Shown: positions 1-10,847, counted from the first letter of the stretch. The stretch is DNA of 33,333 nt from Mycobacterium sp. (GCA_020439025.1 JAGQTO010000120.1:1447-34779), one strand, 5' to 3'. Made by a program: numbers and translations. Notes: generated by a model not told the origin, from the letters alone.

Positions 1-479
1 GCGCCCCCGCCGAGCACCACCTCCGTCGACCCGCCGCCGAGGTCGACCACCACGAACGGCGCTGTGTCGGGATCCAATTCGCCGACGGCGCCGTTGAAGG
101 ACAGTTCGGCCTCCTCCGCGCCGCTGATCACCTCGGCCACCGCCGCGGGTACCACCTGCCCCAGGACGGCCGAGGTCATGGCGAAGAACTCATCGCGGTT
201 GGCGGCGTCCCGGGTGGCCGAGGTCGCCACCATACGAAGCTTGCACACCGAGTGAGCGCGCAGCAATGCCGCGTAGTCCACCAGCGCGGCCCGGGTCCGT
301 TCCAGTGCCTGCGGCGCGAACCGGCCGGTGGCGTCGACGCCCTCACCGAGCCGCACGATGCGCATCTCCCGGTGCAGATCCCGCAGCCGACCCCCGAACC
401 GGTCGGCGATGAGCAGCCGGATCGAGTTAGTACCGCAGTCGATCGCCGCAATGCGCTCCCCCTCGGCACCGTGATTCAC
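1..479 (-). CDS. ppx: Exopolyphosphatase / Ppx-GppA family phosphatase, partial (C-terminus beyond window)
   Basis: The first 159 residues are present; the gene runs off the left edge. The family (ASKHA fold) hydrolyses polyphosphate or (p)ppGpp in the cytosol; mycobacteria carry two paralogues and this position matches Ppx2. The N-terminal phosphate-binding loop reads AIDCGTNSIRLLIAD (about residues 12-26). The second loop, VVVDLGGGSTEVV, lies at about 142-154 close to the edge. Start is GTG at 479; its first three bases overlap the TGA stop of the upstream DUF501 gene (GTGA, 4 bp), which implies translational coupling at the end of the eno operon. Family assignment is firm. Whether it acts on polyphosphate, (p)ppGpp or neither cannot be read from this fragment. 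Confidence 0.93.
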   Translation of the reverse strand, partial: MNHGAEGERIAAIDCGTNSIRLLIADRFGGRLRDLHREMRIVRLGEGVDATGRFAPQALERTRAALVDYAALLRAHSVCKLRMVATSATRDAANRDEFFAMTSAVLGQVVPAAVAEVISGAEEAELSFNGAVGELDPDTAPFVVVDLGGGSTEVVLGGG

Positions 480-967
480 ACCCACTCCTGTCTGACAAGG
501 ATTCCGCTCATCGCCGGGTCGTCGGCGAGCATGGCCAGCGCCTCATCCCCGAACGGATTGACCCCGCGGCCCTTGGCCAGTGCGTGAGCAATCAGCACGT
601 GCAGGCATTTGACCCGGTCGGGCATGCCGCCGCCGGAGAACTCCGTACCCAGCGGCTCGAGCGCGTCCCGCTCGGCCAGATAGGACTCATGGGCGCGCCG
701 GTAGGCGGCCGCCACATTCGGGTCCTCAAGAAGCCGGGCCGACATCTCCCGCATCACCCCCTCGGACTCCAGCCGACTCGCCGCGGCGGTCAACGCCGGG
801 TGGGTCAGGTAGTACAGCGTCGGAAACGGGGTTCCATCCGGCAACCGGGGCGCGGTCTTGACCACGCCGGGTTCACCGTTGGGGCAGCGGTAGGCGATCT
901 CCAGCACCCCCCGCGGGTCGCGACCCAGTTGCCGCGCCACCGCGTCGATATCGGCCGGATCAACCAC
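476..967 (-). CDS. DUF501 family protein
   Basis: A 163-residue protein matching the conserved actinobacterial DUF501 family (Rv1025 type). Recognisable blocks are ARQLGRDPRGVLEIAYRCPNGEP near the N-terminus, TLYYLTHP, AYRRAHESYLAERDALEPLGT, GGMPDRVKCLHVLIAHALA and NPFGDEAL near the C-terminus. The conserved Cys/His pairs (YRCPNG, KCLHVLIAH) could suggest a metal or catalytic site, but no function is established that I know of. I chose the GTG at 967 because the family begins right at VDPADIDAVARQL; a longer frame up to 1111 reads through proline/arginine-rich out-of-frame sequence of the neighbour. It overlaps the FtsB-like gene by 8 bp and ppx by 4 bp, so the three are translated as a coupled set. 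Confidence 0.9.
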   Translation of the reverse strand: MVDPADIDAVARQLGRDPRGVLEIAYRCPNGEPGVVKTAPRLPDGTPFPTLYYLTHPALTAAASRLESEGVMREMSARLLEDPNVAAAYRRAHESYLAERDALEPLGTEFSGGGMPDRVKCLHVLIAHALAKGRGVNPFGDEALAMLADDPAMSGILVRQEWV

Positions 968-1643
968 CGGGCACGGGTGGGTCGGGGGGCGGTGGCGCAA
1001 CCGGCCCCGGCGTGTCGGGCACCGGCCCGGGCGCGTCCGGCGGTGCCGGCGGCGGGCCGTGCGGAGTGTCGGCGATGGTGTGCCACAAAGAGGTGTACCA
1101 GGGATCGCCACTGTTCACCGGTGCCGTCTGCGGCTCAACGCCGGGTTCGACCACCGCACCCGGCGGCAACTGGACCTGATAGGGGATGTCACCGGGCTTG
1201 ACGAACCCCAGCCGCTCACGGGCCTGGGCGGCGATGTACACCGGGTCGGCGAGTTTTGCCTTCTGGCCTTCCAATTGGGCGATCTGGGCGCGTAGGGCGG
1301 CCTCGCTGGCGGCCAACTGCTTCATCTCGGTGCGCTGGGCGAAGTAGGTGCGCACCGGCCCGGCGATGGTCAGCGTCAGCACGCACACCACCGCGGCCAG
1401 AATCGCGGCCCGGCGGGCGGTGAAACCCAGACGCTGCTCGTTCTGCTGTTGCACCGAGTCGGAGATGACCTGCCGGATCGGCTCGGTGATGCTGCGACCG
1501 ACCGACTCCGCCCTGGCCCGCAGCCCGGTGGGACGGGTTTCGCGGGCGCCGATTCGCGCCGGACGGGCGCGGGCACGGCCCGACGCACCCGGCCGGGAAG
1601 CCGGCGCACGCCGCTTGGGATCGGACCGCTTACCTTCTGCCAC
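960..1643 (-). CDS. ftsB: FtsB/DivIC-like septum formation initiator
   Basis: A 227-residue bitopic membrane protein of the FtsB/DivIC family, part of the FtsQ-FtsB-FtsL divisome subcomplex that activates septal peptidoglycan synthesis. Visible order: an Arg/Ala/Pro-rich basic cytoplasmic tail (1-70), one transmembrane helix (about 79-97, AAILAAVVCVLTLTIAG), a periplasmic coiled coil (about 101-132, with regularly spaced Leu/Ala), the family block DPVYIAAQARERLGFVKPGDIPY (133-155), and a proline-rich tail that is longer than in proteobacterial FtsB. Start GTG at 1643 gives the basic N-terminus expected for mycobacterial orthologues; there is no good Shine-Dalgarno. It starts 25 bp after eno ends and overlaps DUF501, consistent with an eno-ftsB-DUF501-ppx operon. 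Confidence 0.9.
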   Translation of the reverse strand: MAEGKRSDPKRRAPASRPGASGRARARPARIGARETRPTGLRARAESVGRSITEPIRQVISDSVQQQNEQRLGFTARRAAILAAVVCVLTLTIAGPVRTYFAQRTEMKQLAASEAALRAQIAQLEGQKAKLADPVYIAAQARERLGFVKPGDIPYQVQLPPGAVVEPGVEPQTAPVNSGDPWYTSLWHTIADTPHGPPPAPPDAPGPVPDTPGPVAPPPPDPPVPGG

Positions 1644-1668
1644 GTGGTGCTCGTTCGGTAGCGACCGT

Positions 1669-3000
<1,332 letters not shown>

Positions 3001-3010
3001 GATGCTCAAC

Positions 3011-3024
3011 GGCCCGGTCGGGCC
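3011..3024 (-). terminator. Possible short terminator hairpin after lpqU
   Basis: GGCCC-GGTC-GGGCC lies about 32 bases past the lpqU stop, between lpqU and eno. The stem is only five GC pairs and no T-run follows, so it could act only as a weak, U-tail-less terminator or be chance in GC-rich DNA. Confidence 0.25.
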
Positions 3025-3055
3025 GCACTCGGTGGGTCTATCGGGACCCGGTCGG

Positions 3056-3784
3056 TCACAGCGGATGACCGGCCGCATAGGCGGTGGCCCAGTCCCGCAC
3101 CGACCGGGCGTACTGATCGGAATGGTTGTAGGCCCGCAGGGCATTCATCCAGCCGACCGGGGTGGCCATGTCCTTACCGCGGAAGCACAGGTAGCCGGCC
3201 GCTGACAGGGCGGCGTCGTCGAAATTGTCCGGACTGACGACCCGATCGTTGTTGGCGTCCACACCGTAGAGCCGCCAGGTCTCCGGGATGAACTGCATGG
3301 GGCCCATCGCCCTGGCATAGACCGGGTCATCGTCCGTCGAGGCGTCATGGTCCAGGATCTCCAAATTCCCGTTGGTCCCGTCGAGCTCGACACCCCGGAT
3401 CGGGGGGCTGACATCGCCGTTGCGGGCGATCTCCGCACCGCGGTAGGTGCCGTGATGGCTTTCCACCATGCCGATGCCGGCCAGGGTGGTCCAGGACAGA
3501 TGGCAGTCGGGGTTCTCCACCTCGGCCACCCGCGCGGCATAGGCGTAGGCCTCCAGCGCCGAGATCGGGATGCCAAGAGCGGGGGCGCGCTGCTCGGCCC
3601 ACTCGCGCAGTTGGTCGGCCGCCCGGCCCGTGACATCGGTGTCGATCGCGGGCACCGGATCCCCCGCCGGGGGCGGAACTCCGTCGGGAATGGGGATACC
3701 CGGTTTCCAGGAACAACCGGGCGCGAGCAGCGCCACCGCAGCCGTGGCGGCAACGAGGTTGCGCACCCGGCGTATCAACGACAC
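3056..3784 (-). CDS. lpqU: LpqU-like lipoprotein, lytic transglycosylase fold
   Basis: A 242-residue exported protein with a lysozyme-like transglycosylase (SLT) domain, presumed to act on peptidoglycan outside the membrane. The signal peptide has Arg at 5, 6 and 8, a hydrophobic core AATAAVALLA and Cys24 as the putative lipidation site. The lipobox is irregular (LAPGC, with Pro at -2). The catalytic region GIGMVESHHGTYRG contains the expected Glu (about 108); MGPMQFIPETW and ALRAYNHSDQYA are typical transglycosylase motifs downstream. Start GTG at 3784 follows TAGGAG with a 4-base spacer; starts further upstream would spoil the signal peptide. It matches LpqU (Rv1022) by position next to eno. 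The substrate is inferred. Confidence 0.88.
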   Translation of the reverse strand: MSLIRRVRNLVAATAAVALLAPGCSWKPGIPIPDGVPPPAGDPVPAIDTDVTGRAADQLREWAEQRAPALGIPISALEAYAYAARVAEVENPDCHLSWTTLAGIGMVESHHGTYRGAEIARNGDVSPPIRGVELDGTNGNLEILDHDASTDDDPVYARAMGPMQFIPETWRLYGVDANNDRVVSPDNFDDAALSAAGYLCFRGKDMATPVGWMNALRAYNHSDQYARSVRDWATAYAAGHPL

Positions 3785-3869
3785 GAGACTCCTACCGCCC
3801 ACATTTACCCGTACATCGTCCCACGGGACGGGTTTCGTTAGCCGGTGCGACGCCCCGCCCGGGGCGCCG

Positions 3870-4775
3870 TCAGGACAGCTGCGCCCGCCACTCCTGGGCA
3901 TCGATCGGGCCGGTGCAGCCCAGCTGCCCGGCGCGGCGCTGGACGATCGCCCGCTCGGCTGCGCGAACCGCGTCCATGAACTCCAGGACCGCGCTGCGCA
4001 ACTCCTGTTCGGCGTCACCACCCGGGCGCAGCGAGACCGACCGCAGCGACGCCGGGATCAGGTCGGCCGGAAGCCCGGCCGCGGTCACCCGGTCGATGAC
4101 CTTCTGCGCCAGGGCCAGTGCGGGCTGCGCGGTGGGCAGTCCCTCGACACAGGACCGCGCATCGGAGCGTTCGGCGGCCTTGCGCTGCTCCCACTGGGCC
4201 AGCTGATCCTCCAGGGTGATCTGCTCGCCGGCCAGGACGGCGGGGACCCGGTTGCCGAGCTTTCGCACCAGCGCGTCGGCCACATCGTCGATGTTGAAAG
4301 GGTGCCGCGGGGACTCCTCGGCGATACGGGCGTGGAAGAGCACCTGCAGCAGCACGTCACCGAGTTCGTCGCGCACCTCCTCGGGATCCCCGCCGTGGAC
4401 CGCGTCAAAGAGTTCGTAGGTCTCCTCCAGCAGATAACGGCGCAGCGAGTCGTGGGTCTGCTCGCTCTCCCACGGCCCCGAGGTGCGCAGCCGGTCCATG
4501 ATCTCGACCGCGTCGACGAGTCGCTCCCCGGGCTGCGCGGTGAAAGTGATGAGCCCCTCGCCCGCGGCCAGGCGTTGACGCACCTCGGGGTGATCGGGGT
4601 TAGAGGACAGCAGTACCGGCGCGGACGGCTCCATCAGCGACGAGCGCGCCGCGGGCAACGACCATTGCACCCGGATGGGCATGTCCTCGGTGTACTGGAC
4701 GTCACCGCCGAGCAGTTCTACCGCCTCGATCGGCACCATGGCCGGCCGGCGGGGATCGACCAGGACGACGGTCAT
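3870..4775 (-). CDS. mazG: Nucleoside triphosphate pyrophosphohydrolase MazG
   Basis: A 301-residue house-cleaning NTP pyrophosphatase; the family converts NTPs, including oxidised ones, to NMP plus pyrophosphate. Residues 1-85 form the mycobacterial N-terminal extension. The MazG core begins at [12 protein letters not shown] (100-111), where Gly replaces the Cys common in CPWD-x-x-QTH. Metal ligands are visible as EETYE (117-121) and RDELGD (135-140). The C-terminal third is shorter and more diverged than the second MazG repeat of the E. coli protein. Start ATG at 4775 overlaps the mfd stop (ATGA, 4 bp), so translation is coupled to mfd. The pairing of Mfd with a nucleotide-pool sanitiser is a sensible functional link. 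Confidence 0.95.
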   Translation of the reverse strand: MTVVLVDPRRPAMVPIEAVELLGGDVQYTEDMPIRVQWSLPAARSSLMEPSAPVLLSSNPDHPEVRQRLAAGEGLITFTAQPGERLVDAVEIMDRLRTSGPWESEQTHDSLRRYLLEETYELFDAVHGGDPEEVRDELGDVLLQVLFHARIAEESPRHPFNIDDVADALVRKLGNRVPAVLAGEQITLEDQLAQWEQRKAAERSDARSCVEGLPTAQPALALAQKVIDRVTAAGLPADLIPASLRSVSLRPGGDAEQELRSAVLEFMDAVRAAERAIVQRRAGQLGCTGPIDAQEWRAQLS

Positions 4776-7700
4776 CGGGCTACCTCCTTGGCGCCGACGG
4801 CCAAGGTCGTCACGTCCACTTCGCCCTTGGGCCGGCCGTCGAGTGCCAGCAGCAGGTCGGCGGCCATCTGAACCAACTCCAGGTCGCGAATCCGGGGTGC
4901 TCCCACGCTGTCGGCGGAGCGCGGGACGGGCACCTGAACCGTCGCCGTCGTCGCGCGGTAGCGCGCTGCCGGGTACATCCGGGCCAGCCGCACCTGGGCG
5001 GAATCAGCCAGGGTCAGCGGCGCCACACGCAGGGTCGCCGCCGAACTGCTGCCGGTGACGGCGAGTTCGGTGACGCCGTAGTGACGGCACAGCAGCCGCA
5101 GCCGAGCCACCGCCACCAGCCGTTGGGCGGGCTCGGGCAGCGGACCGTACCGGTCGACGAGCTCGTCGACCACCGCCGCGACCCCCGCCTCGTCGGCCGC
5201 CGACGCCAGCCGCCGGTAGGCCTCCAAGCGCAGCCGGTCACTGCCGATGTAGTCCGGCGGCAGGTGCGCGTCGACGGGCAGGTCGATCCGGACGTCTTTG
5301 GGCTCTTCGGCGACGGGCACCGCGGTTCCGTCCGAGGCCGCCTTCAGTGCCGCGCGATAGGCCTCCACCGCCTCGCCGACCAGACGCACGTACAGATCGA
5401 AGCCGACCCCGGCGACGTGCCCGGACTGCTCGACGCCAAGCACGTTTCCGGCGCCGCGGATCTCCAAGTCCTTCAAGGCCACCGCCATGCCCGCGCCGAG
5501 TTCGTTGTTCTGCGCGATAGTCGCCAGCCGGTCGTGGGCGGTCTCGGTCAGGGGGTTGTCCCGCGGATAGAGGAAGTAGGCGTAGCCGCGTTCGCGGCTC
5601 CGCCCGACCCGGCCGCGCAGCTGATGCAGTTGGGACAGCCCGAAAGTGTCGGCCCGCTCCACGATGAGCGTGTTGGCGTTGGAGATGTCCAATCCCGTCT
5701 CGATGATCGTGGTGCAGACCAGGATGTCGTAGTCGCGGTTCCAGAACCCCTGCACGGTCCGCTCCAACTGCTCCTCGGGCATCTGCCCGTGGGCGACCAC
5801 GACGCGGGCCTCGGGCACCAGCGCGCGGACCCGGGCGGCCGCGTTGTCGATGCTGGCGACCCGGTTGTGCACGTAGAACACCTGGCCGTCGCGCAGCAGT
5901 TCACGGCGCAGCGCGGCGGCGACCTGTTTGTCGTCGTGCGGCCCGACATAGGTCAGCACCGGATAGCGCTCCTCCGGCGGGGTCAGGATGGTCGACATCT
6001 CCCGGATACCGGCCAGGCTCATCTCCAGCGTGCGCGGGATCGGGGTGGCGCTCATGGTGAGCACGTCGACGTGGCTGCGCAGCGCCTTGATGTGCTCCTT
6101 GTGCTCGACGCCGAAGCGCTGCTCCTCGTCGACGATCACCAGGCCGAGGTCCTTCCAGCGGATCCCGGTCTGCAGCAGGCGGTGGGTGCCGATGACGACG
6201 TCCACACCACCGTCGGCCATACCAGCGATGACCGCCTTGGACTCGGCCGGGTCGGTGAACCGGGACAGGCCCTTGACGGTCACCGGGAACCCGGCCATCC
6301 GCTCGGTGAAGGTCTGCAGGTGCTGCTCGGCCAGCAGCGTCGTGGGCACCAGAACGGCGACCTGCTTGCCGTCCTGAACCGCCTTGAAGGCCGCCCGCAC
6401 GGCGATCTCGGTCTTGCCGTAGCCCACGTCGCCGCAGACCACCCGGTCCATCGGGACCGGCTTCTCCATATCCTTCTTGACCTCGCCGATGGCGGTCAGC
6501 TGATCGACGGTCTCGGTGAATCCGAAGGCGTCCTCCATCTCGGCCTGCCACGGGGTGTCCGGAGCGAAGGCGTGCCCGGGCGCGGCCTGCCGCTTGGCGT
6601 ACAGGGCGACAAGTTCACCGGCGATCTCCCGAACGGCCTTGCGCGCCTTGGTCTTCGTATTCGCCCAGTCGCTGCCACCCAGCTTGCTCAGCGCCGGTTG
6701 CTCGCCGCCGACGTAACGGGACAGCTGATCCAGGGAGTCCATCGGGACGAACAGCTTGTCGGCCGTCTGCCCCCGCTTGTTGGAGGCGTACTCCAGAACC
6801 AGGTACTCCCGGCGAGCCCCGCCTACGGTGCGCTCCACCATCTCCGCGAAACGGCCGATTCCGTGCTGGTCGTGAACCACCAGATCACCCGCGGTCAGTG
6901 CCAGCGGATCGACGGTGTTGCGCCGCCGCGCCGCCAGCCTCTTGCCCTCCGGACCCGTGGCCCGGTTGCCGGTCAAGTCGGTTTCGGTGACCACCACCAG
7001 GTTGGCACCGGGCAGGATGATCCCGTTGTGCAGCGGGCCCTTGAGCACACCGACCACGCCGGGGGCGGGCGATTGCCCCGGCTCCAGCATCGCCGCCGGG
7101 GTGTCGTGTTCGGCGAGTTGCTCGACGACCCGGTGGGCAATGCCCACGCCCGGCGCGACCACGCCGGCCACACCTCCGGTCAGCACGTGGGCGCGCAACA
7201 TCGCGAAAATCTCCTCGACGTTGCTCTGCTGCCCGCGTGCCGAGGGAGCGGGGCGCGCGTCCAGTTCGAAGGCCGACGCGGACGGGGAGGACAGCTGGCC
7301 AACCGTCCACCACGGGTGCCCGGCCACGGTGGCCGCGGCCCGAACCTCCTCAAGTTCGCGGAAACCCGACCCGCCGAGTTGTTCGGCGTCGATGGGCGCC
7401 TCGCCGCCGATGGCCGCCACCGACCAGGAGGCCTCCAGGAACTCCCGGCCGGTCTTGATCAGGTCTGCCGCACGCGTTCGGACCTTCTCCGGTTCACACA
7501 CCAGCACCGGAGTCCCCGCCGGCAGGTGATCGGTGAGCAGGCTGAGAGCCTCGGGGCGCAGTACCGGGGCCAGCGCCTCCATCCCATCCACCGGTATGCC
7601 TTCGGCCAACTTGACCAGCATGTCGGCCACACCGCCGGTCACGGTGTTCTCGTCGCGGGGCGCACGTTGGGCCAATACCTCTGCGCGGGAACGCACTTCG

Positions 7701-8446
7701 TCGGTCAGCAGCAATTCCCGACAGGGGACCGCGACCACCACGTCGACGTCCAGCTCGGGGATGGAACGCTGATCGGCGACCGAGAACATCCGCATCTCGG
7801 TGATCTCGTCGCCCCAGAACTCAACCCGGATCGGATGCTCGGCGGTCGGCGGGAAAAGGTCGAGGATGCCCCCGCGCACCGCGAACTCACCGCGCCGCGC
7901 GACCATGTCGACCCGGTTGTAGGCGAGTTCGACCAACCGGGCCGCCAAGCGATCGAAGTCGAACTCGGCGCCGATCGACAGCACGACTGGCTCGATATCG
8001 GCCAGATCGGCGGCCATCGGCTGCAGCAGCGATCGCACCGTGGTGACGACGACCTTCAGCGGCGGCCCCAACCGGTCGTCATCCGGGCGCGCCAGCCGCC
8101 TCAGCAGCATCATCCGGGCACCGACGGTGTCCGCCCCCGGCGAGAGCCGTTCATGCGGAAGGGTCTCCCAGGACGGGAACATCGCCGCGGCCTCACCGAG
8201 CACCCCGCGCAGTTCGGCGGTGAGGTCGTCGGACTCCCGTCCGGTCGCCGTCACCACCAGCAGCGGGCCCCGGCGCGCCAGGGCAGCCGCGACGAACAAC
8301 TGCGCGCTGACCGGGCCCACCACGTCCAGCACGTCGGGATGCTCGGCGGCCCGCTCGGCGAGTTCGGTGAACGTCGGCGCGGCGAGCACGGTGTCGGCCA
8401 GACCGGCCAGCGGGGTCTGCACGTACTGACGCCCCGTTGTGGTCAT
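4772..8446 (-). CDS. mfd: Transcription-repair coupling factor Mfd
   Basis: A 1224-residue ATP-dependent DNA translocase that displaces RNA polymerase stalled at lesions and recruits UvrA. In order: a UvrB-like N-terminal region, the RNA-polymerase-interacting CarD-like domain (near [13 protein letters not shown] and [16 protein letters not shown]), helicase motif [13 protein letters not shown] (about residue 671), the DEEQ box [10 protein letters not shown] (about 772), SATPIPRT, the translocation motif block with [16 protein letters not shown], and a C-terminal TRCF domain ending just before mazG. I prefer ATG 8446 over the GTG nine bases upstream because a TAGAAT box ends nine bases before it. 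A 3.5-kb open frame on the opposite strand is a GC-rich shadow. Confidence 0.98.
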   Translation of the reverse strand: MTTTGRQYVQTPLAGLADTVLAAPTFTELAERAAEHPDVLDVVGPVSAQLFVAAALARRGPLLVVTATGRESDDLTAELRGVLGEAAAMFPSWETLPHERLSPGADTVGARMMLLRRLARPDDDRLGPPLKVVVTTVRSLLQPMAADLADIEPVVLSIGAEFDFDRLAARLVELAYNRVDMVARRGEFAVRGGILDLFPPTAEHPIRVEFWGDEITEMRMFSVADQRSIPELDVDVVVAVPCRELLLTDEVRSRAEVLAQRAPRDENTVTGGVADMLVKLAEGIPVDGMEALAPVLRPEALSLLTDHLPAGTPVLVCEPEKVRTRAADLIKTGREFLEASWSVAAIGGEAPIDAEQLGGSGFRELEEVRAAATVAGHPWWTVGQLSSPSASAFELDARPAPSARGQQSNVEEIFAMLRAHVLTGGVAGVVAPGVGIAHRVVEQLAEHDTPAAMLEPGQSPAPGVVGVLKGPLHNGIILPGANLVVVTETDLTGNRATGPEGKRLAARRRNTVDPLALTAGDLVVHDQHGIGRFAEMVERTVGGARREYLVLEYASNKRGQTADKLFVPMDSLDQLSRYVGGEQPALSKLGGSDWANTKTKARKAVREIAGELVALYAKRQAAPGHAFAPDTPWQAEMEDAFGFTETVDQLTAIGEVKKDMEKPVPMDRVVCGDVGYGKTEIAVRAAFKAVQDGKQVAVLVPTTLLAEQHLQTFTERMAGFPVTVKGLSRFTDPAESKAVIAGMADGGVDVVIGTHRLLQTGIRWKDLGLVIVDEEQRFGVEHKEHIKALRSHVDVLTMSATPIPRTLEMSLAGIREMSTILTPPEERYPVLTYVGPHDDKQVAAALRRELLRDGQVFYVHNRVASIDNAAARVRALVPEARVVVAHGQMPEEQLERTVQGFWNRDYDILVCTTIIETGLDISNANTLIVERADTFGLSQLHQLRGRVGRSRERGYAYFLYPRDNPLTETAHDRLATIAQNNELGAGMAVALKDLEIRGAGNVLGVEQSGHVAGVGFDLYVRLVGEAVEAYRAALKAASDGTAVPVAEEPKDVRIDLPVDAHLPPDYIGSDRLRLEAYRRLASAADEAGVAAVVDELVDRYGPLPEPAQRLVAVARLRLLCRHYGVTELAVTGSSSAATLRVAPLTLADSAQVRLARMYPAARYRATTATVQVPVPRSADSVGAPRIRDLELVQMAADLLLALDGRPKGEVDVTTLAVGAKEVAR

Positions 8447-8455
8447 GGTGCGCAC

Positions 8456-8461
8456 ATTCTA
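8456..8461 (-). promoter_or_regulatory. Candidate -10 box for leaderless mfd
   Basis: TAGAAT on the minus strand is followed by nine bases and then the ATG at 8446, so the transcript could begin at the start codon. No Shine-Dalgarno precedes the gene, which fits leaderless initiation. Confidence 0.5.
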
Positions 8462-8507
8462 GGTAGCCGCCAAAAACCCTTGCGGCGGGATGTGATTCGC
8501 GTAACGA

Positions 8508-9143
8508 CTACTCCCCCTGTAACTGCGGGTCGACCTCGAGGTTGGTCAAGCCGTTCCACATCATGTTGACCAGGTGGGCGGCCACGACCTCCTTCTTGGG
8601 CTGACGGGCGTCGAGCCACCACTGTGCGGTCAGCGTCACGGACCCCACCAGGGCCTGCGCGTACAACGGCGCCAGCTCGGGATCCAATCCGCGGCGGGAG
8701 AAGTCGCCGGCCAGGATCGACGCGACCTGACTGACGGCATCGTTGATCAGGCTCAGATAGGTGCCCGAGCTGACTGAGGCCGGGGCGTCGCGCAACAGCA
8801 GCCGGAACCCGTCGGCACGTTCCTCGACGTAGGTCAGCAGCGCCAGCACCACCTGTTCGACTCGGGGCCGATAGCGGTTGTTGGTCAGCGACGAGGTGAC
8901 GCCGTCGAGCAGGGCCGACATCTCCCGGTCGACGACCACCGCGTAGAGACCCTCTTTGCCGCCGAAATGCTCGTATACCACCGGTTTGGAGACTCCCGCT
9001 CGCTGGGCGACCTCCTCGATCGAGGTGCCCTCATACCCACGCTCGGCAAACAGCGACCGGGCGATGTTGATCAACTGATGGCGACGTTCGCTGCCGGTCA
9101 TCCGGACCCGTGGCGGCCGCTGCGGGGTCTCCGGTGCTGCCAC
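8508..9143 (-). CDS. TetR family transcriptional regulator (Rv1019-like)
   Basis: A 211-residue dimeric repressor-type protein. The N-terminal helix-turn-helix spans RHQLINIARSLFAERGYEG, then SIEEVAQRAGVSKPVVYEHFGGKEGLYAVVV, a canonical TetR DNA-binding block. The C-terminal ligand/dimer domain contains DGFRLLLRDAPAS and LYAQALVGSVTLTAQWW. Start GTG at 9143 is chosen because a TACCCT box ends seven bases upstream (leaderless arrangement) and because the related M. tuberculosis protein begins at the same AAP segment; a longer frame to 9176 would run through that promoter. It lies 61 bp upstream of mfd on the same strand and is divergent from tRNA-Gln. Ligand and targets are unknown. Confidence 0.93.
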   Translation of the reverse strand: MAAPETPQRPPRVRMTGSERRHQLINIARSLFAERGYEGTSIEEVAQRAGVSKPVVYEHFGGKEGLYAVVVDREMSALLDGVTSSLTNNRYRPRVEQVVLALLTYVEERADGFRLLLRDAPASVSSGTYLSLINDAVSQVASILAGDFSRRGLDPELAPLYAQALVGSVTLTAQWWLDARQPKKEVVAAHLVNMMWNGLTNLEVDPQLQGE

Positions 9144-9150
9144 GGCTATC

Positions 9151-9156
9151 AGGGTA
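9151..9156 (-). promoter_or_regulatory. Candidate -10 box for leaderless TetR gene
   Basis: TACCCT on the minus strand with a seven-base spacer to GTG 9143. It sits inside the 8-bp palindrome GGGTACCC (9152-9159), only 11 bp from the opposed tRNA -10 box, so a bound regulator here could affect both directions. Confidence 0.5.
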
Positions 9157-9167
9157 CCCAGGTGGAC

Positions 9168-9173
9168 TACAGT
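9168..9173 (+). promoter_or_regulatory. Candidate -10 box for tRNA-Gln
   Basis: TACAGT matches TAnnnT; transcription would start near 9180, about 16 nt before the mature tRNA 5' end. It lies within a small inverted repeat GACT-AC-AGTC (9165-9174), which may be chance. No clear -35 is seen. Confidence 0.4.
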
Positions 9174-9195
9174 CACGGAGGAGTCCCTGGGGCAA

Positions 9196-9267
9196 TCCGC
9201 CGTGGTGTAATTGGCAGCACCTCTGATTTTGGTTCAGATAGTTCAGGTTCGAGTCCTGGCGGCGGAG
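9196..9267 (+). tRNA. tRNA-Gln (anticodon TTG)
   Basis: The cloverleaf can be folded by eye. The acceptor arms TCCGCCG (9196-9202) and CGGCGGA (9260-9266) pair perfectly over seven bases, with discriminator G at 9267. The anticodon stem TCTGA/TCAGA encloses the loop TTTTGGT, giving anticodon TTG, which reads CAA/CAG glutamine codons. The T-arm contains GGTTCGAGTCC. The 3' CCA is not encoded (CGG follows), so it must be added after transcription. In actinobacteria this tRNA is typically charged with Glu and then amidated by GatCAB. It sits between the TetR gene and glmU, as I recall for M. tuberculosis. Confidence 0.95.
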
Positions 9268-9330
9268 CGGATTTCACCGCGATTGTGCGATTTCCCACGG
9301 CCCGGCGGCATGTCACGGACGAATCCGCAC

Positions 9331-9384
9331 CCTGGGATACCCGATGAACCTGGGATACCCGATGACCCTGGGAGGCCCGATGAC
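9331..9384 (+). repeat. Three tandem 18-bp repeats spanning the glmU start
   Basis: Three head-to-tail copies of CCTGGGATACCCGATGAM (9331-9348, 9349-9366, 9367-9384). Copies 1 and 2 differ only at the last base; copy 3 carries GG in place of TA, creating GGGAGG. Each copy holds an in-frame ATG (9344, 9362, 9380), so the start region of glmU is triplicated; only the third copy has a good Shine-Dalgarno. Confidence 0.95.
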
Positions 9385-10831
9385 GACAACCGATGATTCC
9401 GCGATCCTCGTGCTGGCGGCCGGCGCCGGCACCCGGATGCGATCGGACACTCCCAAGGTTCTGCACCGACTGGGCGGGCGCAGCATGCTCTCGCACGCCC
9501 TGCACGCGGTGGCGGAGGTCGGCCCTGAGCATCTGGTGGTGGTACTCGGGAAGGACCGCGAACGCATCGGCCCGGTGGTCGCCGAGCTGGCCCGCGAGCT
9601 CGGCCGCGCGGTCGAGGTGGCGATCCAGGAACAGCAACTGGGCACCGGCCACGCGGCACTGTGCGGGTTGTCGGCGTTGCCCTCGGACTTCGACGGGGTC
9701 GTCGTGGTCACCTCAGGCGACATCCCATTGCTCGACTCCGGCACCCTGGCCGAACTCGTCGCCACCCACCGCCGCGAACCGGCCGCAGTCACCGTGCTGA
9801 CCACCACCGTGCCCGATTCGACCGGTTACGGCCGCATCCTGAGAACCCAGGACGGCGAAGTCATCGCGATAGTCGAGGAGACCGACGCCACCCCTCAGCA
9901 GCGGGCGATCCGCGAGATCAACGCCGGGATCTACGCCTTCGACATCGACGCCCTGCGCTCGGCGCTGGGCCGACTGTCCTCCGACAACGCCCAGCACGAG
10001 CTGTATCTGACCGACGTGATCTCTATCGTGCGCGCCGACGGGCAGATCGTGCACGCCAAGCACGTGGACGATTCCGCGCTGGTCGCCGGCGTCAACGACA
10101 GGGTGCAGTTATCGGACCTGGCTGCAGAACTCAACCGCCGCGTCATCGCGGCTCATCAGCGCTCCGGCGTGACCGTCATCGACCCCACCACCACCTGGAT
10201 CGACGTGAACGTGGCGATCGGCCGGGACACCGTCGTCGCGCCCGGAACCCAACTGCACGGTGCGACGCGGATCGGGGACCGGTGCGCGATCGGGCCCGAC
10301 ACCACCCTGACCGACGTCGAGGTCGGCGACGGCGCCTCGGTGGTGCGCACCCACGGCAGCCAGGCGGTCATCGGCGCGGGCGCCGAGGTCGGGCCATTCA
10401 CCTTTCTGAGGCCAGGCACCCGGCTGGGAGCCGAGGGCAAGCTTGGCGCGTTCGTGGAGACCAAGAACGCCTCGATCGGGACCGGCACCAAGGTGCCGCA
10501 CTTGACCTATGTCGGCGACGCCGACATCGGCGAGCACAGCAACATCGGCGCCTCCAGCGTGTTCGTCAACTACGACGGCGAGAACAAGTACCGGACCACC
10601 ATCGGGTCACACGTCCGCACCGGGAGCGACACCATGTTCGTCGCGCCGGTCACCGTCGGCGACGGCGCCTATACCGGCGCCGGGACGGTGGTACGCGAGG
10701 ACGTCCCGCCAGGAGCGCTGGCGATCTCCGCGGGACAGCAGCGCATCATCGCCGACTGGGTGCTGCGCAACCGGCCCGACAGCGACTCCGCACGGGCGGC
10801 CACGCGGGCCGCCGACCCCGCGCAGGGCTGA
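9380..10831 (+). CDS. glmU: Bifunctional UDP-N-acetylglucosamine pyrophosphorylase / glucosamine-1-phosphate N-acetyltransferase
   Basis: A 483-residue cytosolic enzyme that acetylates glucosamine-1-phosphate with acetyl-CoA and then couples it to UTP to give UDP-GlcNAc, the entry point to peptidoglycan. The N-terminal Rossmann uridyltransferase has [18 protein letters not shown] (12-29), LGTGHA and TSGDIPLL. The C-terminal left-handed beta-helix shows hexapeptide repeats and the active-site block [26 protein letters not shown], followed by [14 protein letters not shown] and [11 protein letters not shown]. The C-terminal tail is short. Start ATG 9380 is preferred for its GGGAGG ribosome-binding site and agreement with the family; ATGs at 9362 and 9344 are in frame and would add 6 or 12 residues encoded by the 18-bp repeats. 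Confidence 0.97.
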   Translation: MTTTDDSAILVLAAGAGTRMRSDTPKVLHRLGGRSMLSHALHAVAEVGPEHLVVVLGKDRERIGPVVAELARELGRAVEVAIQEQQLGTGHAALCGLSALPSDFDGVVVVTSGDIPLLDSGTLAELVATHRREPAAVTVLTTTVPDSTGYGRILRTQDGEVIAIVEETDATPQQRAIREINAGIYAFDIDALRSALGRLSSDNAQHELYLTDVISIVRADGQIVHAKHVDDSALVAGVNDRVQLSDLAAELNRRVIAAHQRSGVTVIDPTTTWIDVNVAIGRDTVVAPGTQLHGATRIGDRCAIGPDTTLTDVEVGDGASVVRTHGSQAVIGAGAEVGPFTFLRPGTRLGAEGKLGAFVETKNASIGTGTKVPHLTYVGDADIGEHSNIGASSVFVNYDGENKYRTTIGSHVRTGSDTMFVAPVTVGDGAYTGAGTVVREDVPPGALAISAGQQRIIADWVLRNRPDSDSARAATRAADPAQG

Positions 10832-10847
10832 TCCGGACCCGGCACCG

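Noticed and set aside
5081..8569. A 1162-codon open frame on the plus strand opposite mfd
   Set aside because: High-GC coding DNA with G/C at third positions rarely produces stops on the opposite strand. The product is His/Gln/Arg/Gly-rich without domains, while mfd on the minus strand has every family motif.
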